A stretch of DNA of 64,000 bases from Ornithinimicrobium sufpigmenti (GTDB lineage Bacteria > Actinomycetota > Actinomycetes > Actinomycetales > Dermatophilaceae): assembly GCF_004322775.1 (NCBI RefSeq), contig NZ_CP036403.1:1426001-1490000 (forward strand), read 5' to 3'. Both the position numbers and the translations under genes were made by a program. Below the pieces are notes generated by a model. The model searched no databases. It saw only the letters and a program-made list of their open reading frames with translations, and was not told the DNA's origin. Shown here piece after piece: positions 45,088 to 53,121 of this stretch. Each line of letters starts with the position of its first letter. Position 1 is the stretch's first letter.

Positions 45088-46476
45088 TCAGGCCTGGTCG
45101 GGGCCGAGGGTGGCGTCGTCCTCGACGTGCCCGCCCTCGGGTCCGAGCTGCACCGACCCGACCACCTGGACCCCGCGGCCGAAGGTCCAGTCACCCTCGA
45201 CGTCCAGCCGTTGCGCGCGCACCAGCGAGGGTGCCCCGTGCGGAAAGCGCTCGTCGAAAGCGGCGATCATGCCGTAGTGGTCCTTGGCGAGGTCGATGAC
45301 CGGCACGAGGGGGTCGTCCACGGTCCGGGTGAGCAGGTAGGTGTGGGGGTCGACGTCATACACGTCCGAGCGGAGCAGCAGCAGCTCGTTGGTGGTCTTG
45401 ACCGGCACGAACCGCTCCCGGGTGATGCCGATCGACACGGCGTCCTCGAAGAGCTCGACCGCGCCGCCCATCGCGGTCTCGATCTGGATCACCGGTGTGG
45501 AGGTCGGGTCCTGGGGGTCGACGGTCTTGGCGTTGCGGATGAGCGGCAGGGGCAGCACGCCGTCGCGCTCGGCCAGCATCGCCCGCAGCCGCTCGAGGTC
45601 GAACCAGAGGTTGTTGGTGTTGACGTACGGGTGCTTCTCGGCGTCCATGAAGTGCACCAGCTCCTCCGGCGCCGTCTGCGCGGTCTCGCGCAGCACCAGC
45701 CGGCCGTCGGAGCGGCGCCGCACCAGGTGACCGCCCTTCTTGTCCATCTCGGTGCGCCGCACCACCTCCGCGGCATACCCGGCCCCGCTGTCCGCGAACC
45801 ACGCCGCGATGCGGGCGTCCGGCACGGCGCCCAGGTTGTCGACGTTGGCGACGAAGGCCTGCCGGTAGCCCTGGTCCAGGAGCTGGTCCAGCACCCCGCT
45901 GGCCAGCAGCGAGGGGTAGAGGTCGCCGTGGCCGGGCGGGCACCACTCCAGGCGCGGGTCGGCCGGCCAGTCCACGGGGAGGAGGTCGTCCGCGCCCAGC
46001 TTGGGCTCCTGGCTCTGCAGGAACTCCAGCGGCAGGTTGTCGACGGCGAGCTCGGGGTAGCGGGCCAGCACCTCGGCGGTGGCCTGCTGGGTGGAGAAGG
46101 AGTTCATCAGCAGCAGCGGCAGGCGGACCCCGAGCCGCTCGCGCAGGGCCAGCACCTGCCGGACCGTGATGTCGAGGAAGGTGAGGTCCTCGTGCACGGG
46201 CAGCAGCGACTTCGGCCCGGCCAGGCCCATCGAGGTGCCCAGGCCGCCGTTGAGGGTGATCGCCACCGTCCGGTCCAGGGCGGCCCTGGCCTCCTCCTCG
46301 TCGACGTCGAGATCTGCCAGGTGCACCTCCGGCAGCGCCGGCTCCACGTCGGCCTCGGCGATGAGGCCGGTCGCGCCCGCCGCGAGGGCGTCGTAGTGCA
46401 GGGCGAAGGTGTCGATCGCGGGCTGGCTCACGCCGGCCTCGCGCATCCGGGTCAGGGCGAGGTCACGTCCGGTCAT
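45088..46476 (-). CDS. UTP--glucose-1-phosphate uridylyltransferase, eukaryote-like type
   Basis: Makes UDP-glucose from UTP and glucose 1-phosphate. The 462-residue protein is the larger UGP type rather than bacterial GalU: ITLNGGLGTSMGLAGPKSLLPV is the nucleotide loop, with LLLMNSFST, WCPPGHGDLYPSL and VANVDNLGAVPD. A C-terminal left-handed beta-helix region (LDVEGDWTFGRGVQVVG) follows. The ATG lies 6 bases after a TAGGTT -10 box. UDP-glucose would feed trehalose, glycogen or wall sugars. Confidence 0.93.
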   Translation of the reverse strand: MTGRDLALTRMREAGVSQPAIDTFALHYDALAAGATGLIAEADVEPALPEVHLADLDVDEEEARAALDRTVAITLNGGLGTSMGLAGPKSLLPVHEDLTFLDITVRQVLALRERLGVRLPLLLMNSFSTQQATAEVLARYPELAVDNLPLEFLQSQEPKLGADDLLPVDWPADPRLEWCPPGHGDLYPSLLASGVLDQLLDQGYRQAFVANVDNLGAVPDARIAAWFADSGAGYAAEVVRRTEMDKKGGHLVRRRSDGRLVLRETAQTAPEELVHFMDAEKHPYVNTNNLWFDLERLRAMLAERDGVLPLPLIRNAKTVDPQDPTSTPVIQIETAMGGAVELFEDAVSIGITRERFVPVKTTNELLLLRSDVYDVDPHTYLLTRTVDDPLVPVIDLAKDHYGMIAAFDERFPHGAPSLVRAQRLDVEGDWTFGRGVQVVGSVQLGPEGGHVEDDATLGPDQA

Positions 46477-46540
46477 GGTCCCAACCTAGCCGGGGCGTGT
46501 CCTTCGGGCGCGGGACCGTTCGACGTCTTGTGACAGGGTC

Positions 46541-46598
46541 TTGACACAACCCGGTCGGCGCACCCACCATGGGACTTGTACTACTTTGTCGATACAAG
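46541..46598 (+). promoter_or_regulatory. Promoter with inverted repeat, candidate GntR operator
   Basis: TTGACA (46541-46546) and CACCAT (46565-46570) are 18 bases apart. Right after them, CTTGTA (46575-46580) and TACAAG (46593-46598) form a 6-bp inverted repeat around an AT-rich 12-base centre. This position over the start site suits repression by the YtrA-type GntR encoded by the second gene. Confidence 0.55.
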
Positions 46599-46608
46599 CG
46601 GGGTGCGC

Positions 46609-47574
46609 ATGAACGGTGTCGGGGTCTCTCTCTTCCTCCTGGTGCCTCTGGGGATGGGGTTGGCCGTCCTCCTGGGCGTGGTCCTGCTGGTTCAGCGGCT
46701 GACGAGGCGCGGGGTCCGGTGGTCACAGATCACCGACCCGGTGGCCCAGCGGTGGCGGACGGTCTCCGCGACGGCGTGGTGGGTGGGAGCGGCCCTGGCG
46801 GTGATCGCGGTCGCGGCGATCGCGGGGGCGGACGACCTCGGCCGGGGCCTGCTGCTCGCGCCGCTCGTCTTCGGCCTGGTGCTCGTCGCCGCGACGGGCG
46901 TCGGTGAGCTGGTCACCGCCCGCACGGCGGGGACCGACCCGGGCGGTGACCGGGAGGTGACGCTGGAGGTCAGGACGGTCAGCGGGCTCGTCCCGCTGGG
47001 GCGGCGGGTCGTCGCGGCCCTCGGGGTGGTCGCTCTGCTGGTGGTCACCGTGCTGACGGCCCTGATCTCGGCGGCCGACGACATGGGCCGGGTGGGTCGC
47101 GCAGTTCCGTACACGAGCGCCGACGGTGCCACCGAGGGGCTCCGAGGCCCCTGGCCCGGCTGGTTCTACACCGTCCCGATCTGGGTCCTGCTCCTGACCT
47201 TGCTGGTCACCGCCGCGTGGGTGCTCCGCCTCGTCGTCGATCGGCCGCGGAGCGGTCCTGGCGCGCGGAAGCGCTACCTGGACGACCTGATCCGCCGGAC
47301 CACGGCGCAGCGGGTGGTCGCCGTCGTCGCCCTGGTCGGTTTCGGCACCGCCTGGCTGACCGCTGTGGTGGCGCTCATGGCGCTGAGCGGAGCCGACGAC
47401 AGAGAGCTCTACCCGGGGACGACCCTCGACCTGTATGCGGTGGGCTGGGTCTGCCTGGCCGCCCTGCCGGTCTTCGGGGCAGCGAGCGTGGTCGCGCTGG
47501 TGCAGCTGCTTGCTCCGGACCTGCCGACGGTGTCTGCGCCGTCCGCGCAGGAGCAAGGTGCTCGGTCGTCGTGA
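46609..47574 (+). CDS. Seven-helix membrane protein of unknown function
   Basis: A 321-residue protein with about seven hydrophobic helices separated by short polar loops and a Ser/Gln-rich tail. ATG 46609 (MNGVGVSLFLLVPLGMGLAV) comes after the candidate operator; an upstream TTG/ATG frame would read through it. The stop overlaps the GntR gene by four bases (GTGA). Small membrane proteins partnered with YtrA-type regulators often respond to envelope stress, but I do not recognise this one. Confidence 0.8.
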   Translation: MNGVGVSLFLLVPLGMGLAVLLGVVLLVQRLTRRGVRWSQITDPVAQRWRTVSATAWWVGAALAVIAVAAIAGADDLGRGLLLAPLVFGLVLVAATGVGELVTARTAGTDPGGDREVTLEVRTVSGLVPLGRRVVAALGVVALLVVTVLTALISAADDMGRVGRAVPYTSADGATEGLRGPWPGWFYTVPIWVLLLTLLVTAAWVLRLVVDRPRSGPGARKRYLDDLIRRTTAQRVVAVVALVGFGTAWLTAVVALMALSGADDRELYPGTTLDLYAVGWVCLAALPVFGAASVVALVQLLAPDLPTVSAPSAQEQGARSS

Positions 47575-47963
47575 GGCTGTCGATCTCGCAGGCCGACCCC
47601 CGACCGCCCTACGTGCAGGTGCGCGCCCAGATCGAGGAGGCCATCCGCACCGGACGTCTCCCCGACCAGACGCACCTGCCCCCGGTGCGTCAGCTGGCGG
47701 CTGACCTCGGCCTGGCGACCGGAACGGTCGCCAGGGCCTACAAGGAGCTCGAGGCCGAGGGGTTGGTGCGCACCGCACGCGGAGCTGGCACCCGCGCGGT
47801 GGCGCCTCGCGACGCAGGCCGGCCGGGGGAGGTCGAGGAGGCGCGGCGGCATGCAGCCGCAGTCGTCACCCGGCTGCGCAGCCTCGGGCTGTCGGACGAG
47901 GCCATCGTCGAGGCCGTCCTGTCCGCGCTGCGAGCGGCCCCGTCGCGCGCGGACCCCCAGTAG
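47571..47963 (+). CDS. GntR-family regulator, YtrA subfamily
   Basis: A 130-residue regulator with an N-terminal winged helix (PYVQVRAQIEEAIRTGRLPDQTHLPPVRQLAADLGLATGTVARAYKELEAEGLVRT) and the short helical C-terminus typical of YtrA types (no effector domain). The GTG overlaps the stop of the membrane gene, so it probably autoregulates the operon through the inverted repeat at 46575-46598. Confidence 0.93.
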   Translation: MRLSISQADPRPPYVQVRAQIEEAIRTGRLPDQTHLPPVRQLAADLGLATGTVARAYKELEAEGLVRTARGAGTRAVAPRDAGRPGEVEEARRHAAAVVTRLRSLGLSDEAIVEAVLSALRAAPSRADPQ

Positions 47964-48012
47964 TCGGTGGTGGTGCGACGCGCACGCTGACCCGTCCGGC
48001 AGACTGTGCGGT

Positions 48013-48372
48013 ATGCCGTGGATGCGTTCGCGCGTGGCCTGGGGTGCCGGGCTGCTCGCTCTGTTCGCGCTGCTGCGCGCCCTGCGTCGGCTGGTCCCGG
48101 CGGACGACCGCCCGCTGGCCCTGGCCGCCGCGGTCGCCGTGGTCGTGGTCGTCGCGCTGGTCCCGCCGGTTCTCGGCCGAGCCGGCCGGCGGGTTCCGTC
48201 CGAGCAGCTCGGGGTGCGCAAGGCCGTGCAGTTCTTCGGGGCGGCCGGCGTGAGCATCCTCGCGGTCTACCTGGGTGTCGGCGTCCTCGTCGGCGCCGTG
48301 CTGGGCGTGGCCGCGGCGGTGGCGGTGCCGCTGCTCTGGCCGGCGCCCGGGAAGCAGGCGCACCGGAGGTGA
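48013..48372 (+). CDS. Small membrane protein of unknown function
   Basis: A 119-residue protein with three or four hydrophobic helices (VAWGAGLLALFALLRAL; LALAAAVAVVVVVALVPPVL; VSILAVYLGVGVLVGAVLGVAAAVAVPLLW) and a basic C-terminus. ATG 48013 follows a CAGACT box by 7 bases. The frame is open upstream through the end of the GntR gene but that region is not coding in this frame. Function unknown. Confidence 0.75.
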   Translation: MPWMRSRVAWGAGLLALFALLRALRRLVPADDRPLALAAAVAVVVVVALVPPVLGRAGRRVPSEQLGVRKAVQFFGAAGVSILAVYLGVGVLVGAVLGVAAAVAVPLLWPAPGKQAHRR

Positions 48373-48463
48373 CCCGCCGGCCGGGACGGCTTGACCAGAA
48401 CGTCAACCCGTCGCCCGTCTCGACTACCATCGAGGGGTACCCGACTCGACGAGGAGACGTCAG

Positions 48464-51400
48464 GTGAAGAACGAGCAGTCGTCCGCACCGTCCGCCAGCG
48501 CTGCCCCCGAGCGACCGCCGCTGCGCACGCCGCAGAACCCGGTCCGGATCGTCACCGCGGCCAGCCTGTTCGACGGCCACGACGCCTCGATCAACATCAT
48601 GCGGCGGATCATGCAGTCGCAGGGCGCGGAGGTCGTGCACCTGGGGCACAACCGGTCCGTGCAGGAGGTCGTCGACGCGGTCCTGGACGAGGATGCCAAC
48701 GCGGTCGCGGTGTCCTCCTACCAGGGCGGGCACGTCGAGTACTTCGAGTACCTCGTGCAGCAGCTCGCCGAGGCGGGCGCCGGGCACGTCCGGGTCGTCG
48801 GGGGTGGGGGCGGCGTCATCGTGCACGAGGAGATCGAGCGCCTGCGCAGCTCCGGGGTGACGATCTTCAGCCCCGACGACGGGCAGCGGCTGGGCCTGCC
48901 GGGGATGATCAACCAGGTGATCAGCGACGCCGACTTCGACCTGTGGGAGGTGGGCGCGGCCGACGTCGACGCCGTGCTGGCGGGGGACCGCACCGCGGTG
49001 GCGCGCGCGATCAGCGGCGCTGAGACCGGGAGGATGCCGGAGGAGGACAGGGCGAGGTATGCCGAGGCGGCCGCCGAGCGCACGGCGCCTGTCCTGGGGA
49101 TCACCGGCACCGGTGGCTCGGGCAAGTCCTCGCTGACCGACGAGCTGGTCCGGCGGATCCGGATGGACCAGCAGGACCGGCTGCGCGTCGCGGTCGTGGC
49201 GATCGACCCGACCCGACGCCGGGGCGGGGGAGCGCTGCTGGGCGACCGCATCCGGATGAACTCGATCTCGCTGTCCGACATGTCGGGCGCGATGGCCGAG
49301 GACAGCGCCATCGCGGGGGGGACACGGGGGGCGGGGCCCCCCGTGCGAGGGGGTACACGGGGGGCGGAGCCCCCCGTGCGAGGGGGTACACGGGGGGCGG
49401 AGCCCCCCGTGCGAGCCTACTTCCGCAGCATGGCCACCCGGGGCGACAAGGAGGTGCCGGAGGCGCTGCCGGTCGCGATCGACGTGCTCAAGGCGGCCGG
49501 GTTCGACCTGATCATCGTGGAGACCCCGGGCATCGGGCAGGGCGACGCCGGGATCGTGCCCTACGTCGACACCTCGCTGTACGTGATGACCCCGGAGTTC
49601 GGCGCTGCCTCGCAGCTGGAGAAGATCGACATGCTCGACTTCGCCGACGTGGTGGCGATCAACAAGTTCGAGCGGCGCGGCGCCATGGACGCCCTGCGGG
49701 ACGTCGGTCGTCAGCTGGTGCGCAACCGGGAGGCGTTCGGGAAGCGGCCGGAGGACATGCCGGTCTACGGCACCTCGGCCGCGACCTTCAACGACGACGG
49801 CGTCACGGCGCTGTACCAGGAGCTGCGCAGCCTGCTGGCCGAGAAGGGGCTGGCCGTGTCCGAGGGCACCCTGCCGCCGGTCGACGTCCGGCACTCCTCG
49901 ACGATCCGCCAGGTGGTCCCCCCGCGCCGGGTGCGCTACCTGTCCGAGATCGCCGAGACGGTCCGCGGCTACCACGAGGGCACCGAGAAGTACGCCCTGG
50001 CGGCCCGCCGCGTGGAGCGTCTGGCTGCCGTCGACGACGAGCTCGCGGCCGCGGGGCGCACCGACCACGGGGTCGACGAGCTGCTCGAGGCGGCGCGCCA
50101 GGAGCTGCCCACCGAGATCCAGGAGATGATCGAGGGCTGGCCGGCCCGGGTCGAGTCCTACTCCGGGGACGAGCAGGTCGTCAGGGTGCGGGACCGGGAG
50201 ATCCACACCCGGCTGACCAAGGAGACCCTGAGCGGGAACCGCATACCTCGGGTCGCTCTGCCCACGTATGACGAGGCCGGCGCCCTGGTGCGCTACTGGC
50301 GCAAGGAGAACCTGCCGGGGTACTTCCCCTACACGGCGGGCGTCTTCCCGTTCAAGCGGGACAACGAGGACCCAGCCCGGATGTTCGCCGGGGAGGGTGA
50401 CCCGTTCCGGACGAACCGGCGGTTCAAGCTGCTGTCCGAGGGGCAGCCGGCGACCCGGCTGTCGACGGCCTTCGACTCGGTGACGCTCTACGGGCAGGAC
50501 CCTGCGGAACGGCCGGACATCTACGGCAAGGTCGGCACCTCTGGTGTCTCGATCGCGACGCTGGAGGACATGAAGGCGCTCTACGACGGCTTCGACCTGG
50601 TCAGCCCCACGACCTCGGTGTCGATGACGATCAACGGACCCGCGCCTACCGTGCTGGCCTTCTTCCTCAACACCGCGATCGACCAGCAGCTGGAGGCGTT
50701 CCGGGAGCGGGAGGGCCGCGAGCCCTCCGGAGCCGAGGCCGAGGAGCTGCGCGCCTACGCGTTGCAGAACGTGCGCGGCACCGTGCAGGCGGACATCCTC
50801 AAGGAGGACCAGGGGCAGAACACCTGCCTGTTCACCACCGAGTTCAGCCTGCGGATGATGGGCGACATCCAGCAGTGGTTCATCGAGCAGGGGGTGCGCA
50901 ACTTCTACTCGGTGAGCATCTCCGGCTACCACATCGCCGAGGCGGGGGCGAACCCCATCAGCCAGTTGGCGTTCACCCTGGCCAACGGGTTCACCTACGT
51001 CGAGTCCTACCTGGCCCGGGGCATGGACATCAACGACTTCGCCCCGAACCTGTCCTTCTTCTTCTCCAACGGCATGGACATCGAGTACTCGGTGATCGGC
51101 CGGGTCGCCCGGCGGGTCTGGGCGGTGGCGATGAAGGAGAAGTACGGCGCGAACGAGCGCAGCCAGAAGCTGAAGTACCACGTGCAGACCTCGGGCCGCT
51201 CCCTGCACGCCCAGGAGATGGACTTCAACGACATCCGCACCACGCTGCAGGCGCTCATCGCGATCTACGACAACGCCAACAGCCTGCACACCAACGCCTA
51301 CGACGAGGCGATCACCACCCCGTCGACGGAGTCGGTGCGCCGCGCGCTGGCGATCCAGCTGATCATCAACCGGGAGTGGGGTCTGGCGATGAACGAGAAC

Positions 51401-51874
51401 CCCAACCAGGGGTCGTTCATCATCGACCAGCTCACCGACCTGGTCGAGGAGGCCGTGCTGGCCGAGTTCGACCGGATCAGCGAGCGCGGCGGCGTGCTGG
51501 GCGCGATGGAGACCGGCTACCAGCGCGGCCGGATCCAGGACGAGTCCATGCTCTACGAGCACCGCAAGCACGACGGGAGTCTGCCGATCATCGGCGTCAA
51601 CACCTTCCTTCGGCCGGAGTCGGAGCGGGAGGAGGTCAAGGTCGAGCTGGCCCGGGCCACCGAGACCGAGAAGCAGTCCCAGCTGGAGCGGGTGCAGGAC
51701 TTCCAGGAACGGCATACCGAGGAGGCTGCGGAGGCACTGGTGCGGCTCAAGGAGGCCGCCCTGGCCGGGGACAACGTCTTCGCCGAGCTGATGGACGCCG
51801 CGCGGGTGTGCTCGCTGGGGCAGATCACCGAGGCCTTCTTCGAGGTGGGCGGGCAGTACCGCCGCAACGTATGA
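48464..51874 (+). CDS. icmF: Fused isobutyryl-CoA mutase (IcmF) with GTPase chaperone
   Basis: Coenzyme-B12 mutase interconverting isobutyryl-CoA and n-butyryl-CoA. The 1136-residue chain has, in order: a B12-binding domain (FDGHDASINIMRR, H39 as Co ligand), a MeaI-type GTPase (GTGGSGKSS at about 214, IDPTRRRGGGALLGDRIRMN, ETPGIGQGD, NKFERRGA), and the mutase barrel (YFPYTAGVFPFKRDNEDPARMFAGEG, SVSISGYHIAEAGANP). Residues 285-317 are three copies of GGTRGAEPPVR from an inserted 33-bp palindromic repeat, between the GALLGDRIRMN and RSMATR blocks of the GTPase. GAGGAGAC precedes the GTG. Coupled to the next gene by ATGA. Confidence 0.95.
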   Translation: MKNEQSSAPSASAAPERPPLRTPQNPVRIVTAASLFDGHDASINIMRRIMQSQGAEVVHLGHNRSVQEVVDAVLDEDANAVAVSSYQGGHVEYFEYLVQQLAEAGAGHVRVVGGGGGVIVHEEIERLRSSGVTIFSPDDGQRLGLPGMINQVISDADFDLWEVGAADVDAVLAGDRTAVARAISGAETGRMPEEDRARYAEAAAERTAPVLGITGTGGSGKSSLTDELVRRIRMDQQDRLRVAVVAIDPTRRRGGGALLGDRIRMNSISLSDMSGAMAEDSAIAGGTRGAGPPVRGGTRGAEPPVRGGTRGAEPPVRAYFRSMATRGDKEVPEALPVAIDVLKAAGFDLIIVETPGIGQGDAGIVPYVDTSLYVMTPEFGAASQLEKIDMLDFADVVAINKFERRGAMDALRDVGRQLVRNREAFGKRPEDMPVYGTSAATFNDDGVTALYQELRSLLAEKGLAVSEGTLPPVDVRHSSTIRQVVPPRRVRYLSEIAETVRGYHEGTEKYALAARRVERLAAVDDELAAAGRTDHGVDELLEAARQELPTEIQEMIEGWPARVESYSGDEQVVRVRDREIHTRLTKETLSGNRIPRVALPTYDEAGALVRYWRKENLPGYFPYTAGVFPFKRDNEDPARMFAGEGDPFRTNRRFKLLSEGQPATRLSTAFDSVTLYGQDPAERPDIYGKVGTSGVSIATLEDMKALYDGFDLVSPTTSVSMTINGPAPTVLAFFLNTAIDQQLEAFREREGREPSGAEAEELRAYALQNVRGTVQADILKEDQGQNTCLFTTEFSLRMMGDIQQWFIEQGVRNFYSVSISGYHIAEAGANPISQLAFTLANGFTYVESYLARGMDINDFAPNLSFFFSNGMDIEYSVIGRVARRVWAVAMKEKYGANERSQKLKYHVQTSGRSLHAQEMDFNDIRTTLQALIAIYDNANSLHTNAYDEAITTPSTESVRRALAIQLIINREWGLAMNENPNQGSFIIDQLTDLVEEAVLAEFDRISERGGVLGAMETGYQRGRIQDESMLYEHRKHDGSLPIIGVNTFLRPESEREEVKVELARATETEKQSQLERVQDFQERHTEEAAEALVRLKEAALAGDNVFAELMDAARVCSLGQITEAFFEVGGQYRRNV
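49316..49414. repeat. Three-copy 33-bp palindromic repeat inside icmF
   Basis: Units 49316-49348, 49349-49381 and 49382-49414. Each contains GGGGGGCGGAGCCCCCC (GGGGCCCC variant in the first) inside a perfect CAC...GTG-flanked 10-bp stem. Units 2 and 3 are identical. The 33-bp length keeps the reading frame. Confidence 0.93.
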
Positions 51875-52941
51875 CCGCCGGGTCCGGGCTGCTGGAGCCG
51901 CACCGGGTCGACGTGCGGACGGTGCGCATCGAGGGCTCCAGCCACCGGGAGCGTGGGCTCGCGCGCGGGCGGATGCTCGCCGGGCGGATCCGGGAGACGG
52001 CTGACGGGTATGCCCGGTTGTTCGCCCGCAAGGGGATCGGTGCGGAGGACCACCGTGCGGCGGCCGTGGCCTGCCTGGACGCCCTGCGGGCCTGGCATCC
52101 CGGGTTGCACGAGGAGGCGGTCGGGATCGCGGAGGGCGCGGGGCTGCCGCTGGTCGACCTGGGCACGACCCTGGCGCGGACCGAGATCCTCACCCTGGTC
52201 CCCGACCCACCCTCGGAGTGCTCCACGGTGACCTACCAGCAGCCGGGCGGCTGCGTCTCGGCCCAGACCTGGGACTGGTATGCCGCGTTCGCCACCTCCT
52301 GGCACCGGCAGGAGGTCGTGCCCCTGGGGGGTGAGCACGCCCATCGTGGGTTCACCGAGTTCGGCATGCCGGGCAAGATCGGGCTGAACGCCGCTGGGGT
52401 CGGCGTGCATCTCAACATCCTGCGCCACCGCGACGACCGTCCAGGCGGCGTGCCGGTGCACGCCGTGCTGGCCCGGGTGCTGGCGGAGGCCACGACCGTG
52501 GGCGAGGCGGTGGAGATGGTCCGGTCCGCGCCCATGTCGTCCTCGTCGCTGCTGACCGTGGTCGGCGCCGAGGAGGTGGTGATGGTGGAGGTCGCGGCGG
52601 GGCGGACCGGGCTGCTGCAGCGCGCCGGCTGGCTGGTGCACACCAACCACTTCCTGGCGCCCGAGCTGCAGGACGGGGCGATGCTCACCGACCCGGCGTC
52701 CACCACGCAGGAACGGCTGGCTCACCTGGAGGAGGGCGTCGCCTCCGCCCCGGCTCCGCAAGGGGCCGGAGATCTGCTGCCGCTGCTGTGCTCGGCGCCG
52801 GAGCTGAACTGCGTGGCGCGGCTGCCGGACCCGGCTCAGGCTCCTGAGGACCGGACGGCGACGCTGGCGACTGTCCTGCTGGACCCCGCCCGCGGGCGGG
52901 TCGAGGTCAGTCCTGGGATCCCGCAGCACGCGTCGGCCTGA
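51871..52941 (+). CDS. C45-family autoproteolytic acyltransferase/hydrolase
   Basis: A 356-residue Ntn-hydrolase-fold protein of the acyl-CoA:6-aminopenicillanate acyltransferase-like (peptidase C45) family. SECSTVTYQQPGG carries the candidate nucleophile C117, which autocleavage would expose. QTWDWYAAF, GFTEFGMPGKIGLNAAGVGVHLNILRHRDD and HTNHFLAPEL are further family blocks. The substrate is unknown, but the ATGA overlap with icmF suggests a link to CoA-thioester or acyl metabolism. Confidence 0.88.
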   Translation: MTAGSGLLEPHRVDVRTVRIEGSSHRERGLARGRMLAGRIRETADGYARLFARKGIGAEDHRAAAVACLDALRAWHPGLHEEAVGIAEGAGLPLVDLGTTLARTEILTLVPDPPSECSTVTYQQPGGCVSAQTWDWYAAFATSWHRQEVVPLGGEHAHRGFTEFGMPGKIGLNAAGVGVHLNILRHRDDRPGGVPVHAVLARVLAEATTVGEAVEMVRSAPMSSSSLLTVVGAEEVVMVEVAAGRTGLLQRAGWLVHTNHFLAPELQDGAMLTDPASTTQERLAHLEEGVASAPAPQGAGDLLPLLCSAPELNCVARLPDPAQAPEDRTATLATVLLDPARGRVEVSPGIPQHASA

Positions 52942-52942
52942 C

Positions 52943-52958
52943 CGGCGGCGCTCCGCCG
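52943..52958 (+). terminator. Weak hairpin after the C45 gene
   Basis: CGGCGG and CCGCCG form a 6-bp stem around CGCT, directly after the stop codon. Confidence 0.4.
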
Positions 52959-53000
52959 TGAGTCCTCGCAGGGAGGATGCCGGCGCGACACGCCTTCGTA

Positions 53001-53046
53001 CACACGTGTGGATGATCCTGGGCGTGTCATCGATCAGGTGTATGAT
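53001..53046 (+). promoter_or_regulatory. Palindrome and -10 box upstream of the HNH gene
   Basis: CACACGTGTG (53001-53010) is a perfect 10-bp palindrome. TATGAT at 53041-53046 is a good -10 box. No clear -35 was found. The arrangement resembles an operator just upstream of a promoter. Confidence 0.45.
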
Positions 53047-53121
53047 GGTGCTATCGGCAGGACCCGTCGGTGGGGATCGGGCGGGGGTGGCCGCGAGAGC
53101 ATCTGTGAGGGGGTGCGTGGG

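Noticed and set aside
48464..51874. Frameshift or pseudogene in icmF because of the inserted repeats
   Set aside because: The insert is 99 bp, keeps the frame, and all downstream motifs are intact.
53008..53121. GTG 53008 as start of the HNH gene
   Set aside because: It lies upstream of the TATGAT box and gives a basic, low-complexity extension not typical of DUF222 proteins.
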